From Desulfobacterales bacterium (GTDB lineage Bacteria > Desulfobacterota > Desulfobacteria > Desulfobacterales > C00003060): a stretch of 8,030 nt of DNA. The notes beneath the pieces are model-generated. The model worked only from the letters and a program-made list of their open reading frames with translations, had not been told where the DNA came from and searched no databases. Location of the stretch: positions 1-8,030 of the forward strand of contig JAUWMM010000066.1 of the NCBI GenBank assembly GCA_030613145.1, written 5' to 3'. Below are positions 1-5,738 of this stretch, piece after piece. Numbering within the stretch: the first letter of the stretch is position 1; every line of letters begins with the position of its first letter. A program made the translations under genes and the position numbers.

Positions 1-680
1 GTGAAGGCCCCTTTTTCATGCCCAAACACCTCGCTTTCCAAAAGCTCCTCAGGTATTGCACCGCAATTGATGACAACCATTGAGTTGTCTCTTCGGTAGC
101 TGTTGTAATGGATGGCCCTGGCTATCAATTCTTTTCCCGTACCACTTTCTCCGGTGATCAATATTGTGCTGTCTGTATCCGCTACTTTTTCTATGAGTTC
201 GAACACCTTTTGAATCGGCCCGCTGTCACCAACAAAGTTTTCAAATCGATACTTTTTTCTCAGCTGCCGTTTTAAAAGTATGTTCTCTCTCTCCAACTGT
301 TTGTATCTTAAGGCCTTTTCAACGACCATCATTATCTCACCCGACTTGATGGGTTTGGTAACATAATCAAAGGCCCCCGTCTTGATTGCCTCAACGGCGC
401 TCCTGATGGTGCCATAGCCGGTTAAGATAATGCACATCGTGTCGGGCGATTGCTCAACAACATGTTTTAGGACCATCATCCCATCAATCTCAGGGAGATT
501 AAGATCGGTGACAACCAACTCGTAGAAGTCAGCATCAATGTATTTTATGGCCTCAGCCCCATCTGAGGCTGTATCGACGGCATAGCCTCCTTTTCTAAGT
601 ATGTCTGCCATGATCTCCAGAATCTCGGGATCATCATCTACTATCAGAATTTTTTCCGCCGGTATTGTCATAATAGTCAT
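1..680 (-). CDS. NtrC-family sigma-54-dependent response regulator (5' part; 3' end outside window)
   Basis: Predicted cytoplasmic transcription activator for sigma-54 RNA polymerase. I translated 226 codons. Residues 1-125 form a receiver domain with acidic pocket D15-D17, phosphoacceptor D59 (VVTDLNLP), T87 in ILTGYG and K109 in VTKP. A linker helix (about 115-143) leads into the AAA+ domain, where Walker A is GESGTGKE at 167-174. The reading stops at the window edge inside GHEKGAFT, the start of the GAFTGA loop that contacts sigma-54. The rest of the AAA+ domain and any Fis-type DNA-binding helix are therefore not visible. Two in-frame ATGs exist (680 and 671); neither has a convincing Shine-Dalgarno sequence, and I chose the first. 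The gene lies downstream of cheR on the same strand after 420 bp. As the only sigma-54 activator visible, it is a candidate activator of the sigma-54-like promoters upstream of the PilZ and HD-GYP groups; that link is inference. Confidence 0.93.
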   Translation of the reverse strand, partial: MTIMTIPAEKILIVDDDPEILEIMADILRKGGYAVDTASDGAEAIKYIDADFYELVVTDLNLPEIDGMMVLKHVVEQSPDTMCIILTGYGTIRSAVEAIKTGAFDYVTKPIKSGEIMMVVEKALRYKQLERENILLKRQLRKKYRFENFVGDSGPIQKVFELIEKVADTDSTILITGESGTGKELIARAIHYNSYRRDNSMVVINCGAIPEELLESEVFGHEKGAF

Positions 681-1100
681 TTTGCCATAATGAGAGGTAG
701 ACTACTCAAACTATTTCGCGTCCATCCATAAATACCCTAAAATCCCTCCCTCCAGAGGACGGGAGATTGTGATGGACAATAGTTCATAAATCAAATTCGA
801 TTATTATTCAAGTGGATTATCAAGATGCTATTACCAAGAAGTGACAATCGAGATGCTGTTGCCCAAATCGCCATAACGAAGATGCCGGCAGAATCTGTTT
901 CAAAACCCTATGACGACTCGTATAATCCACGAATCGTAAAAACTCAATTGGTACAAACGTAACAAACGGATTCAAACGAACTCCAACGACTATCAAGATT
1001 TAATACACAGGTATGGATTCACCCAAAGCGTGGCATTGATGAAAGGATTGATATGTTTTGCGACTATGTTCGCCTTCCGTATAGCTGGTGCTTGTTGTGT
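681..1100. other. 420-bp intergenic region with degenerate repeats, no convincing gene
   Basis: This lies between the cheR stop and the NtrC-type gene, both on the minus strand. I see no gene with a ribosome binding site and no clear promoter or terminator. A pair of imperfect direct repeats, 15 of 20 matching (atcaagatgctattaccaag at 819-838 and atcgagatgctgttgcccaa at 847-866), is spaced 28 bp apart. A degenerate copy of the TCGTAAAAAGTC element end lies at about 933-944 (tcgtaaaaactc). The stretch looks like decayed repeat DNA. It should also hold the promoter of the downstream regulator if that gene is not co-transcribed with cheR. Confidence 0.5.
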
Positions 1101-1958
1101 CTATTGTGAAACACACGCCGCTTTCCATGGCTTTTGATAGACGCTTGGCCTGATGTACATGAAACTATGATCAGTGCCGGTTAGGCTTTCTGAGTGTCCG
1201 ATGAATAGATAACCCCCTTCATGTAGCGTGTCGTACAATTTGTTGACCAGGACCTGCTGAGTCCTTTTGTCGAAGTATATCATCACGTTGCGGCAAAGTA
1301 TGAAGTCAAAGGCCTCTTTGAACGGAAACGGCTCCATGAGGTTAAATCGCTTGAATTCAATTATTGCCATTAAGAACGGCTTGGTCCTGAAATACCCCTC
1401 ATGGCTGCCGTATCCCCTAAGAAAATACTTTCTGGCCATAGATTCCGATATCTTTTTAAGACCGACTGCCGGATAGACTCCCTTCTTGGCCTGTGCCAGA
1501 GCCTTCGTGGAGATATCTGTCGCCAGAATTTTCACATTAAAGAAATGACTTTCCCCAAAGTATTCCAACAGCGATATCGCCAGAGAATAGGGCTCCTCCC
1601 CAGTCGAACACCCCGCACTCCAGAACCGGAGCCTGCGGGGACCCTTTCTGTTATTGCCTGATATATAAGTCGGGAATACCTCCTGCTTCATAAAATCAAA
1701 GTGTTCCTCTTCCCGAAAAAAGCTGGTCAGGTTGGTGGAGATCGCATCCAACATCCTCACCAGCTCAGCCCCGCTGTACTCTTGGGTCACGAACTTGTAA
1801 TAGGCATTGAAATCTTTTAAACCCGTCTCACGCAGCCGCCTGCCCAGCCGGGCGCGCACCAGTTCCTTCTTGCCCTGATGTAAATTGATCCCGCAACTTT
1901 CGTAAACCAGGGCGCTGAACCGCCTGAAATCTCGTTCTGATAACTCTGTTGAAAACAT
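1101..1958 (-). CDS. cheR: CheR-type protein-glutamate O-methyltransferase
   Basis: Predicted cytoplasmic methyltransferase that uses S-adenosylmethionine to methylate glutamates of chemoreceptors. The 285-aa length is normal for CheR. Residues about 5-75 match the N-terminal helical domain (LSERDFRRFSALVYESCGI). TNLTSFFRE at 75-83, the SAM-binding motif AGCSTGEEPYS at 115-125, LATDIS at 145-150, CRNVMIYF at 222-229 and GHSESL at 254-259 are all present, so it should be active. I chose the ATG at 1958 because homology begins there. A 39-nt upstream extension to a TTG (1997) is open but reads through a repeat, giving TFYECII, and is unlikely to be coding. No strong Shine-Dalgarno sequence precedes either start. 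No cheA, cheB, cheW or receptor gene is visible, so it may serve a receptor encoded elsewhere or a non-flagellar pathway. It lies 306 bp downstream of the kinase gene on the same strand and may share its transcript. Confidence 0.93.
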   Translation of the reverse strand: MFSTELSERDFRRFSALVYESCGINLHQGKKELVRARLGRRLRETGLKDFNAYYKFVTQEYSGAELVRMLDAISTNLTSFFREEEHFDFMKQEVFPTYISGNNRKGPRRLRFWSAGCSTGEEPYSLAISLLEYFGESHFFNVKILATDISTKALAQAKKGVYPAVGLKKISESMARKYFLRGYGSHEGYFRTKPFLMAIIEFKRFNLMEPFPFKEAFDFILCRNVMIYFDKRTQQVLVNKLYDTLHEGGYLFIGHSESLTGTDHSFMYIRPSVYQKPWKAACVSQ

Positions 1959-1977
1959 ATTGCAGTTGTTAGGAATG

Positions 1978-1995
1978 ATGCATTCGTAAAAAGTC
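1978..1995. repeat. 18-bp copy of the MITE-like element's left end
   Basis: The 18 bases are identical to 3738-3755, the left edge of the element upstream of the PilZ gene, and are in the same orientation. It lies 20 bp upstream of the chosen cheR ATG. I found no matching opposite end (gactttttacga) between here and the kinase gene, so this is either a solo end or the remnant of a decayed element. Confidence 0.75.
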
Positions 1996-2063
1996 AATTT
2001 GTAAAAATAACTTGGCAGAACTGGTACTCAGATTTGAGTTAGTGCCCATCCACAAGTGAAGCC

Positions 2064-2158
2064 TCCCTGTGCTCCCGCACAGGGCATCCTGACTGTATCT
2101 AAGGACGGCGGATGGCGAAGTCGACTTATCCCCGTGCTTTTGCACGTGGCATTCTGGC
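2064..2158. repeat. Two related 30-bp hairpin repeats between kinase gene and cheR
   Basis: Copy 1 (2064-2093) and copy 2 (2129-2158) are direct repeats 65 bp apart. Copy 1 folds as CCCTGTGC-tccc-GCACAGGG, a perfect 8-bp stem at 2065-2084. Copy 2 folds as CCCCGTGC-tttt-GCACGTGG at 2130-2149, with one mismatch. Both are followed by ggcat(c/t)ctg. The T-A pair at stem position 4 of copy 1 is C-G in copy 2, a compensatory change. They lie in the 306-bp gap between the kinase and cheR and would be part of a shared mRNA. No U-run follows either stem on the minus strand, so they do not look like ordinary intrinsic terminators. Confidence 0.7.
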
Positions 2159-2264
2159 AAAGGTGAATAAAACTGGTAGATGCTCAGGCATGAACCTCAA
2201 CTTTGTTTGAAGAGGCATTTTCCACGGGCTGCCATTATTTTGATAGGTTTCACTATGCCGTCTA

Positions 2265-3080
2265 TTAACCTGACGACTCGACCAGGCAGGGAATTTCAAT
2301 GGTAAAGGTAGTCTTTCCAGGAACACTTTCACATTCAATGGTTCCGTTGTAATCCTCAAGCAAAAGGGATACTAGCGAAAGGCCAATGCCTACATGTTCA
2401 TCAAGCTTGGCCTCGTGTCCGGTGCCTTTCTTGGTAGTGAAGAATAGCTTATATATGTGTTCACGGTCCTGCTCAGGGATACCGCAGCCAGTATCCTGAA
2501 CCGTAATAATTACCTTGTCCTCTTGAGTAGAGGTTTCAACTACAAGGTGTTTGTCTTGTACATCGACCATTGCCTCCAGCGCATTCTGGACAAGGATCAA
2601 AATAATAACGCGGAAATCCGTCCTCCGTCCCCGTAAAACTGGAAGGGCATCATCCAACTTAAATACTTTTTTCACCCTGTGCTTGAAAAACATGTCGGCA
2701 TTGAGAAGAAAAATACAGTCTTCTATGGCTTTATTGATCTTAACATCCCCTACCATAGAGCACCTTTCAACGATCAAATCACTTGTAAGGTTTCCCAGTT
2801 GGGCATTTAACTTATCAAGAGTCCTTGAGATTGATGTGATCCTTTCCTCCATAGGGCCTGGTAATCCTTCGAGTTCAGTTAAAGCTTCCGATTGGATTGC
2901 ACTCCGTAATTGCTCCAGGCTCTGCTCCAGTTGTTCAGATCGAATATAGAGGATTTGAAGCGGGCCGTTAAGGTTGTGGACTATACCTTCGATGACCCTA
3001 ACCAGAAAGACACCATAATAGTTTTCAGCAATCTTCCTCAGCAGCATCCGCTCTCTAGAGCTTTCTACTCGATTACCCAT
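2265..3080 (-). CDS. Soluble histidine kinase without sensor domain
   Basis: Predicted cytoplasmic sensor kinase of 271 aa that would autophosphorylate on His and pass phosphate to a receiver Asp. The H-box IVHNLNGPLQ places the phospho-histidine at H35. A dimerisation helix follows (to about 105). The ATP-binding domain shows the N-box NALEA at 166-170, G1 box DTGCGIP at 196-202, F-box LFFTTKK at 212-218 and G2 box GIGLSL at 231-236. There is no transmembrane segment, and only 34 residues precede the H-box, so PAS, GAF or HAMP input is absent. The ATG at 3080 is preceded by aagggg at suitable distance and follows the PilZ stop after 2 nt, implying translational coupling. No receiver is fused. 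Candidate partners are the three receiver proteins in this window. I infer, without direct evidence, that the PilZ protein supplies its input. Confidence 0.92.
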   Translation of the reverse strand: MGNRVESSRERMLLRKIAENYYGVFLVRVIEGIVHNLNGPLQILYIRSEQLEQSLEQLRSAIQSEALTELEGLPGPMEERITSISRTLDKLNAQLGNLTSDLIVERCSMVGDVKINKAIEDCIFLLNADMFFKHRVKKVFKLDDALPVLRGRRTDFRVIILILVQNALEAMVDVQDKHLVVETSTQEDKVIITVQDTGCGIPEQDREHIYKLFFTTKKGTGHEAKLDEHVGIGLSLVSLLLEDYNGTIECESVPGKTTFTIEIPCLVESSG

Positions 3081-3082
3081 TC

Positions 3083-3694
3083 TTATCCCCTTCTCTTTTT
3101 CCTGATTGCCTCCCTTTGCGCCTGGAATGTGTAGGCAATGATTTTCTCTCTATCATCTTCATCCAGATCTATAAACTTTACAATAACCTGGTAGCGCTGC
3201 TTGCCATCCCCTTGAACAGTCGCAACACGCACAACCCGTCCAAATAGCTTTAACCGTATGGTCGGGAATCTTGAGATCGTAAAACTTGTCTTTAGGATCT
3301 GGCCTTGCTCAAAAGCCTTATCGCATATTATACTCATCCCGTTGCCGCTAATATCTGAGCCCCGGCCTACAAAAAGTTGGTCGTCACCCTTGTCATCCTT
3401 ACAGGCCGCCCCCTCGAGCCCGGAGGTCCTGGAAAGAAGTTTTAACACGCGATCCAATTTGTCATCTATGTGGATCAAAAAATCAATCAGATTTGAATGA
3501 AAAGTACTATCAGCCTCATATTGTCCACCTTCATCAGAGGGCAAGGCAGCTTGGCTACTAAACCGGCAGCCGGGCTGTTGTTCAGATCGCATGACAGCTT
3601 CGTACTCTTCTTCATTCACAACTGAAAAATCAACATCAACCCATAAGGCTGCCCTTATGTACTCTCTTCTCTCCCGGCTCGGAAACTCCTGCAT
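3083..3694 (-). CDS. PilZ-domain protein, predicted cyclic di-GMP receptor
   Basis: A 203-aa cytoplasmic protein with both cyclic di-GMP-binding PilZ signatures: RRxxxR at residues 9-14 (RREYIR) and DxSxxG at 114-119 (DISGNG). They are about 100 residues apart, much further than in a minimal PilZ domain. The insert carries a predicted helix (about 66-88, SNLIDFLIHIDDKLDRVLKLL) that could mediate dimerisation or partner contact. After DxSxxG the beta-barrel pattern continues (ILKTSFTISRFPTIRLKLFGRVVRV…YQVIVKFIDL), and the C-terminus is basic (IRKKRRG). I chose the ATG at 3694 because GGGAG lies 6 nt upstream. A longer reading to a GTG at 3760 adds TTFYECII, which comes from the inserted repeat, and is rejected. 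It is translationally coupled to the kinase gene downstream. Its leader carries a MITE-like insertion below a sigma-54-like promoter. Confidence 0.88.
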   Translation of the reverse strand: MQEFPSRERREYIRAALWVDVDFSVVNEEEYEAVMRSEQQPGCRFSSQAALPSDEGGQYEADSTFHSNLIDFLIHIDDKLDRVLKLLSRTSGLEGAACKDDKGDDQLFVGRGSDISGNGMSIICDKAFEQGQILKTSFTISRFPTIRLKLFGRVVRVATVQGDGKQRYQVIVKFIDLDEDDREKIIAYTFQAQREAIRKKRRG

Positions 3695-3700
3695 ATTTTT

Positions 3701-3705
3701 CTCCC
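3701..3705 (-). promoter_or_regulatory. Ribosome binding site deciding the PilZ start
   Basis: GGGAG on the minus strand lies 6 nt before the ATG at 3694. No comparable site precedes the alternative GTG at 3760, so this favours the shorter 203-aa protein. Confidence 0.75.
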
Positions 3706-3711
3706 AGTACA

Positions 3712-3740
3712 CAAAATTGCACAGCGATCTAAATATAATG
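3712..3740. repeat. 29-bp direct repeat, copy 1 (left flank of MITE-like element)
   Basis: The 29 bases are identical to 3893-3921. The copy lies between the PilZ ribosome binding site and the inserted element. It is read as a target-site duplication or other insertion-associated duplication. Its last three bases (atg) also extend the left inverted terminus. Confidence 0.85.
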
Positions 3741-3892
3741 CATTCGTAAAAAGTCGTCACTCCGGTGAAAACCGGAGTCCAGAGCCTTTTTAACTATCTG
3801 AATAGACTGGATTCCGGCTTTCGCGACTCGACTGAGCTCGCCGAACTCCGGAATGACAAAAAATGGGATTTTTTGACTTTTTACGATTTCAT
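3741..3892. mobile_element. 152-bp MITE-like element with 12-bp terminal inverted repeats
   Basis: A non-coding element between two exact 29-bp direct repeats. TCGTAAAAAGTC at 3744-3755 is perfectly inverted at 3875-3886 (gactttttacga), and the outer bases are partly matched. Inside, ACTCCGGT-gaaa-ACCGGAGT (3759-3778) is a perfect 8-bp hairpin. ATTCCGG (3811-3817) pairs with CCGGAAT (3848-3854). The second hairpin encloses gactcgactgagctc and cgccgaa, which resembles a second palindromic repeat type nested in it. There is no transposase gene, so mobility would need a partner in trans. The inverted ends plus flanking duplication suggest a MITE. A 29-bp duplication is long for most transposases, so duplication by recombination is an alternative. 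It lies between promoter and ribosome binding site of the PilZ group and should be transcribed as leader RNA. Confidence 0.75.
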
Positions 3893-3921
3893 CAAAATTG
3901 CACAGCGATCTAAATATAATG
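3893..3921. repeat. 29-bp direct repeat, copy 2 (right flank of MITE-like element)
   Basis: Identical to 3712-3740. It ends two bases before the sigma-54-like promoter at 3923-3938, so the predicted transcription start (about 3912) falls inside this copy. Confidence 0.85.
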
Positions 3922-3922
3922 G

Positions 3923-3938
3923 TGCAATCATTGTACCA
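3923..3938 (-). promoter_or_regulatory. Sigma-54-type -24/-12 promoter for the PilZ-kinase(-cheR) group
   Basis: The minus strand reads TGGTACAATGATTGCA. It matches TGGCAC-N5-TTGCA at 10 of 11 positions with exactly 10 bp between the GG (-24) and GC (-12). The predicted start is near 3912, which puts the MITE-like element inside a leader of about 218 nt. Without the element and one repeat copy the leader would be about 37 nt, a normal length. A weaker sigma-70-like pair overlaps it (TTTACC at 3953-3958 and TACAAT at 3930-3935, 17-bp spacer). Confidence 0.65.
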
Positions 3939-3984
3939 TATTTAATATTGGGGGTAAATCCTGCCCGGTGGAACCGAATAATGC

Positions 3985-4046
3985 GCTGAAAGCTCAAAGC
4001 TGAAAGCCTGAAAAAGGTCTTGTGGGGTAGCATAACCTGTGGGGTA
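3985..4046. repeat. Short direct repeats downstream of the HD-GYP gene
   Basis: gctgaaag occurs at 3985-3992 and 3999-4006, and tgtggggta at 4021-4029 and 4038-4046. They lie between the HD-GYP stop and the PilZ promoter. No stem followed by a U-run is seen on the minus strand, so no intrinsic terminator is called here. Confidence 0.4.
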
Positions 4047-4076
4047 ACACTTTACGTGTATGAAAAAGCTAAACTC

Positions 4077-5738
4077 TTACCCTGGGGAAATTTTTAGGTC
4101 GAGTCTTGATTCATTACGGGCAATATCGGTGAAGGCTGTGTCATGCTTGCTCCCCAGTTTCCCTTTTTCACAGAGTGCCAGAAAAGCCTCAACAACCTCA
4201 CCATCAAATTGGGTACCGGCACTTTGCTTGATCGTCTCGAGCACAACCTCATGAGCAAGCTTAACCCGATAGGCACGGTTAGAGGCCATAGCATCATAAG
4301 TGTCAGCTACGGCAAGAATCCGGGACAGAAAGGGGATGGATTCACCCTTAAGACCATCAGGATATCCTTTCCCGTCCCATCTTTCGTGATGATGCAAAAT
4401 GATTTTCTGCTCTCCTGTCAAAAGGCCCAAGTGGCCAATAATGTTCGCGCCAATTACGGGATGCTTTTTGATGGCTTCAAATTCCTGTTTGGTCAAGGGA
4501 CCTGGTTTCAGCAGGATACTATCCGGAACGCCGATCTTGCCGATATCATGTAAGTGACCGGAAAAACCCAAGAGATCAAGTTCCTCGTCAGGACATCCCA
4601 TCTCCTTTCCTATGCTCATTCCAAATTCGGTCACCCGACTCGAGTGCTGCTTGGTGTAAGGGTCTCTGGCCTCAATCGCTTCCACAAGGGCATACAGGGT
4701 GGCGAAAAGATTCTCGTAGATGTTTTCATACAGAGCAACATTTTCTATAACAAACGTGGCCCGCTCAGCCAAAAAATTCAGATAGTACAGATCCTTTTCA
4801 GTAAATGCCTTTGAATCATCTCTGACAATGGCGGCCAGCATGCCAAATAGCTTTTTCCGAATCTTGAACGGGATGGCAACCAGAGAGCGAATATTTGCAT
4901 CTGAAAACACTCTGTCAGAACCGCCGTCAACAAGCAGGGGGATTCCATCAGAGATCTTCTTTGCAAGGACCCTGACCACCTCGCTCTGCCCCTCAGCCAT
5001 CGTCTGCGTCTCAGGAGATGGCAGGCAGGGCGGGCACCTGTCAACCGTCACGGGACTGGCAGGCACAGACCGGCTGGCACTGTGGTCATATTTGGGTTCT
5101 TTATAAAAAGAGGCGATAGGGATTGGTCTTCCCATACTCTCATCCAGAACATGGAAATGGACTTCGTCGCACTTGGTAATATCCGCAGAAAGCTTAACGA
5201 TCAGATCAAAAAGGGCTGAGCTGTTTGTTACCCAGTCTACCTTTTGTAAAATCATGTTCAATATTTTGAGATCCCCGACTTTGTTGGACAGCTCTTCATT
5301 TAGCCGGGCAATATATTTCTTCTTTTCTATTTCCTCCTTTAAGAACATATTTTCCAAAAAGAGGGCCTTTTGTTCCAAGGCCATCTTGATCGTCAGCTCT
5401 ATTTCGCCGATTTTGAATGGTTTGACTAAGAAGTCCACAACGCCGTGCTTCAGGGTCGCTATCGTGTTATCCATAGATGGGTACCCGGTCATCACAACGA
5501 CCGGTATTGTATTGTCAAGTTCATGAATCTTGCTGGTGAACTCTATCCCGTCCATTCCCGGCATATTAAGGTCTGTAAAACAAAAATCGATCCTCGTGTT
5601 CCCGAGAATCTCAAGGGCTTCCGTTCCATCTCGGGCAGTTAAAATTGAATAGATTCCCGTTTTGTGAAAATAGTCCCTGAAAACATCAAGGATCACTTCA
5701 TCATCATCAACAACCAAAACGTTCAGGGGTTCACTCAT
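4077..5738 (-). CDS. REC-GAF-HD-GYP response regulator, predicted cyclic di-GMP phosphodiesterase
   Basis: A 553-aa cytoplasmic protein predicted to hydrolyse cyclic di-GMP. Residues 5-120 form a receiver with D11-D13, phosphoacceptor D56 (CFTDLNMPG), T84 and K106 (VKPF). A coiled-coil linker (about 120-165) leads to a GAF-like domain (about 170-335). This contains a proline-rich insert (about 213-250) with a CPPC motif at 235-238. The HD-GYP domain (about 340-530) has all expected motifs: H365 in KQHSSRV, HLHDIGKIGVPD with H397-D398, KKHPVIG with H426, HHHERWDGKGYPDG at 449-462 including GYP at 458-460, and ADTYDAM from 478. It should therefore be catalytically competent. The start ATG overlaps the last 8 nt of the upstream regulator gene, so the two are translationally coupled. 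It is probably activated by phosphorylation of D56, perhaps by the nearby kinase; the GAF ligand is unknown. Confidence 0.94.
   Translation of the reverse strand: MSEPLNVLVVDDDEVILDVFRDYFHKTGIYSILTARDGTEALEILGNTRIDFCFTDLNMPGMDGIEFTSKIHELDNTIPVVVMTGYPSMDNTIATLKHGVVDFLVKPFKIGEIELTIKMALEQKALFLENMFLKEEIEKKKYIARLNEELSNKVGDLKILNMILQKVDWVTNSSALFDLIVKLSADITKCDEVHFHVLDESMGRPIPIASFYKEPKYDHSASRSVPASPVTVDRCPPCLPSPETQTMAEGQSEVVRVLAKKISDGIPLLVDGGSDRVFSDANIRSLVAIPFKIRKKLFGMLAAIVRDDSKAFTEKDLYYLNFLAERATFVIENVALYENIYENLFATLYALVEAIEARDPYTKQHSSRVTEFGMSIGKEMGCPDEELDLLGFSGHLHDIGKIGVPDSILLKPGPLTKQEFEAIKKHPVIGANIIGHLGLLTGEQKIILHHHERWDGKGYPDGLKGESIPFLSRILAVADTYDAMASNRAYRVKLAHEVVLETIKQSAGTQFDGEVVEAFLALCEKGKLGSKHDTAFTDIARNESRLDLKISPG

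Noticed and set aside
720..775. A possible terminator at ccctccctccagaggacgggag.
   Set aside because: The stem is short and imperfect, and no T-run follows it on either strand.
825..962. A 45-codon plus-strand open frame starting at ATG 825.
   Set aside because: It has no ribosome binding site, overlaps repeat-like DNA, and its translation has no recognisable pattern.
1969..2160. A 63-codon minus-strand open frame across the hairpin repeats upstream of cheR.
   Set aside because: It is made of the two hairpin repeats and overlaps the cheR leader; no family resemblance or ribosome binding site was found.
3712..3921. Two-repeat CRISPR-like arrangement (29-bp repeats).
   Set aside because: There are only two copies, and the 152-bp sequence between them is itself an inverted-repeat element. 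There are no cas genes.
3930..3958. Sigma-70-like promoter TTTACC-17-TACAAT on the minus strand upstream of the PilZ gene.
   Set aside because: It is a plausible but weaker match that overlaps the near-consensus sigma-54 site. It is mentioned in that entry and not called separately.
3765..3989. A 74-codon plus-strand open frame over the MITE-like element (contains LDSGFRDS and FLTFYDFIK).
   Set aside because: The reading is generated by the hairpin arms and inverted ends of the repeat itself. It starts inside a hairpin and lacks a ribosome binding site.
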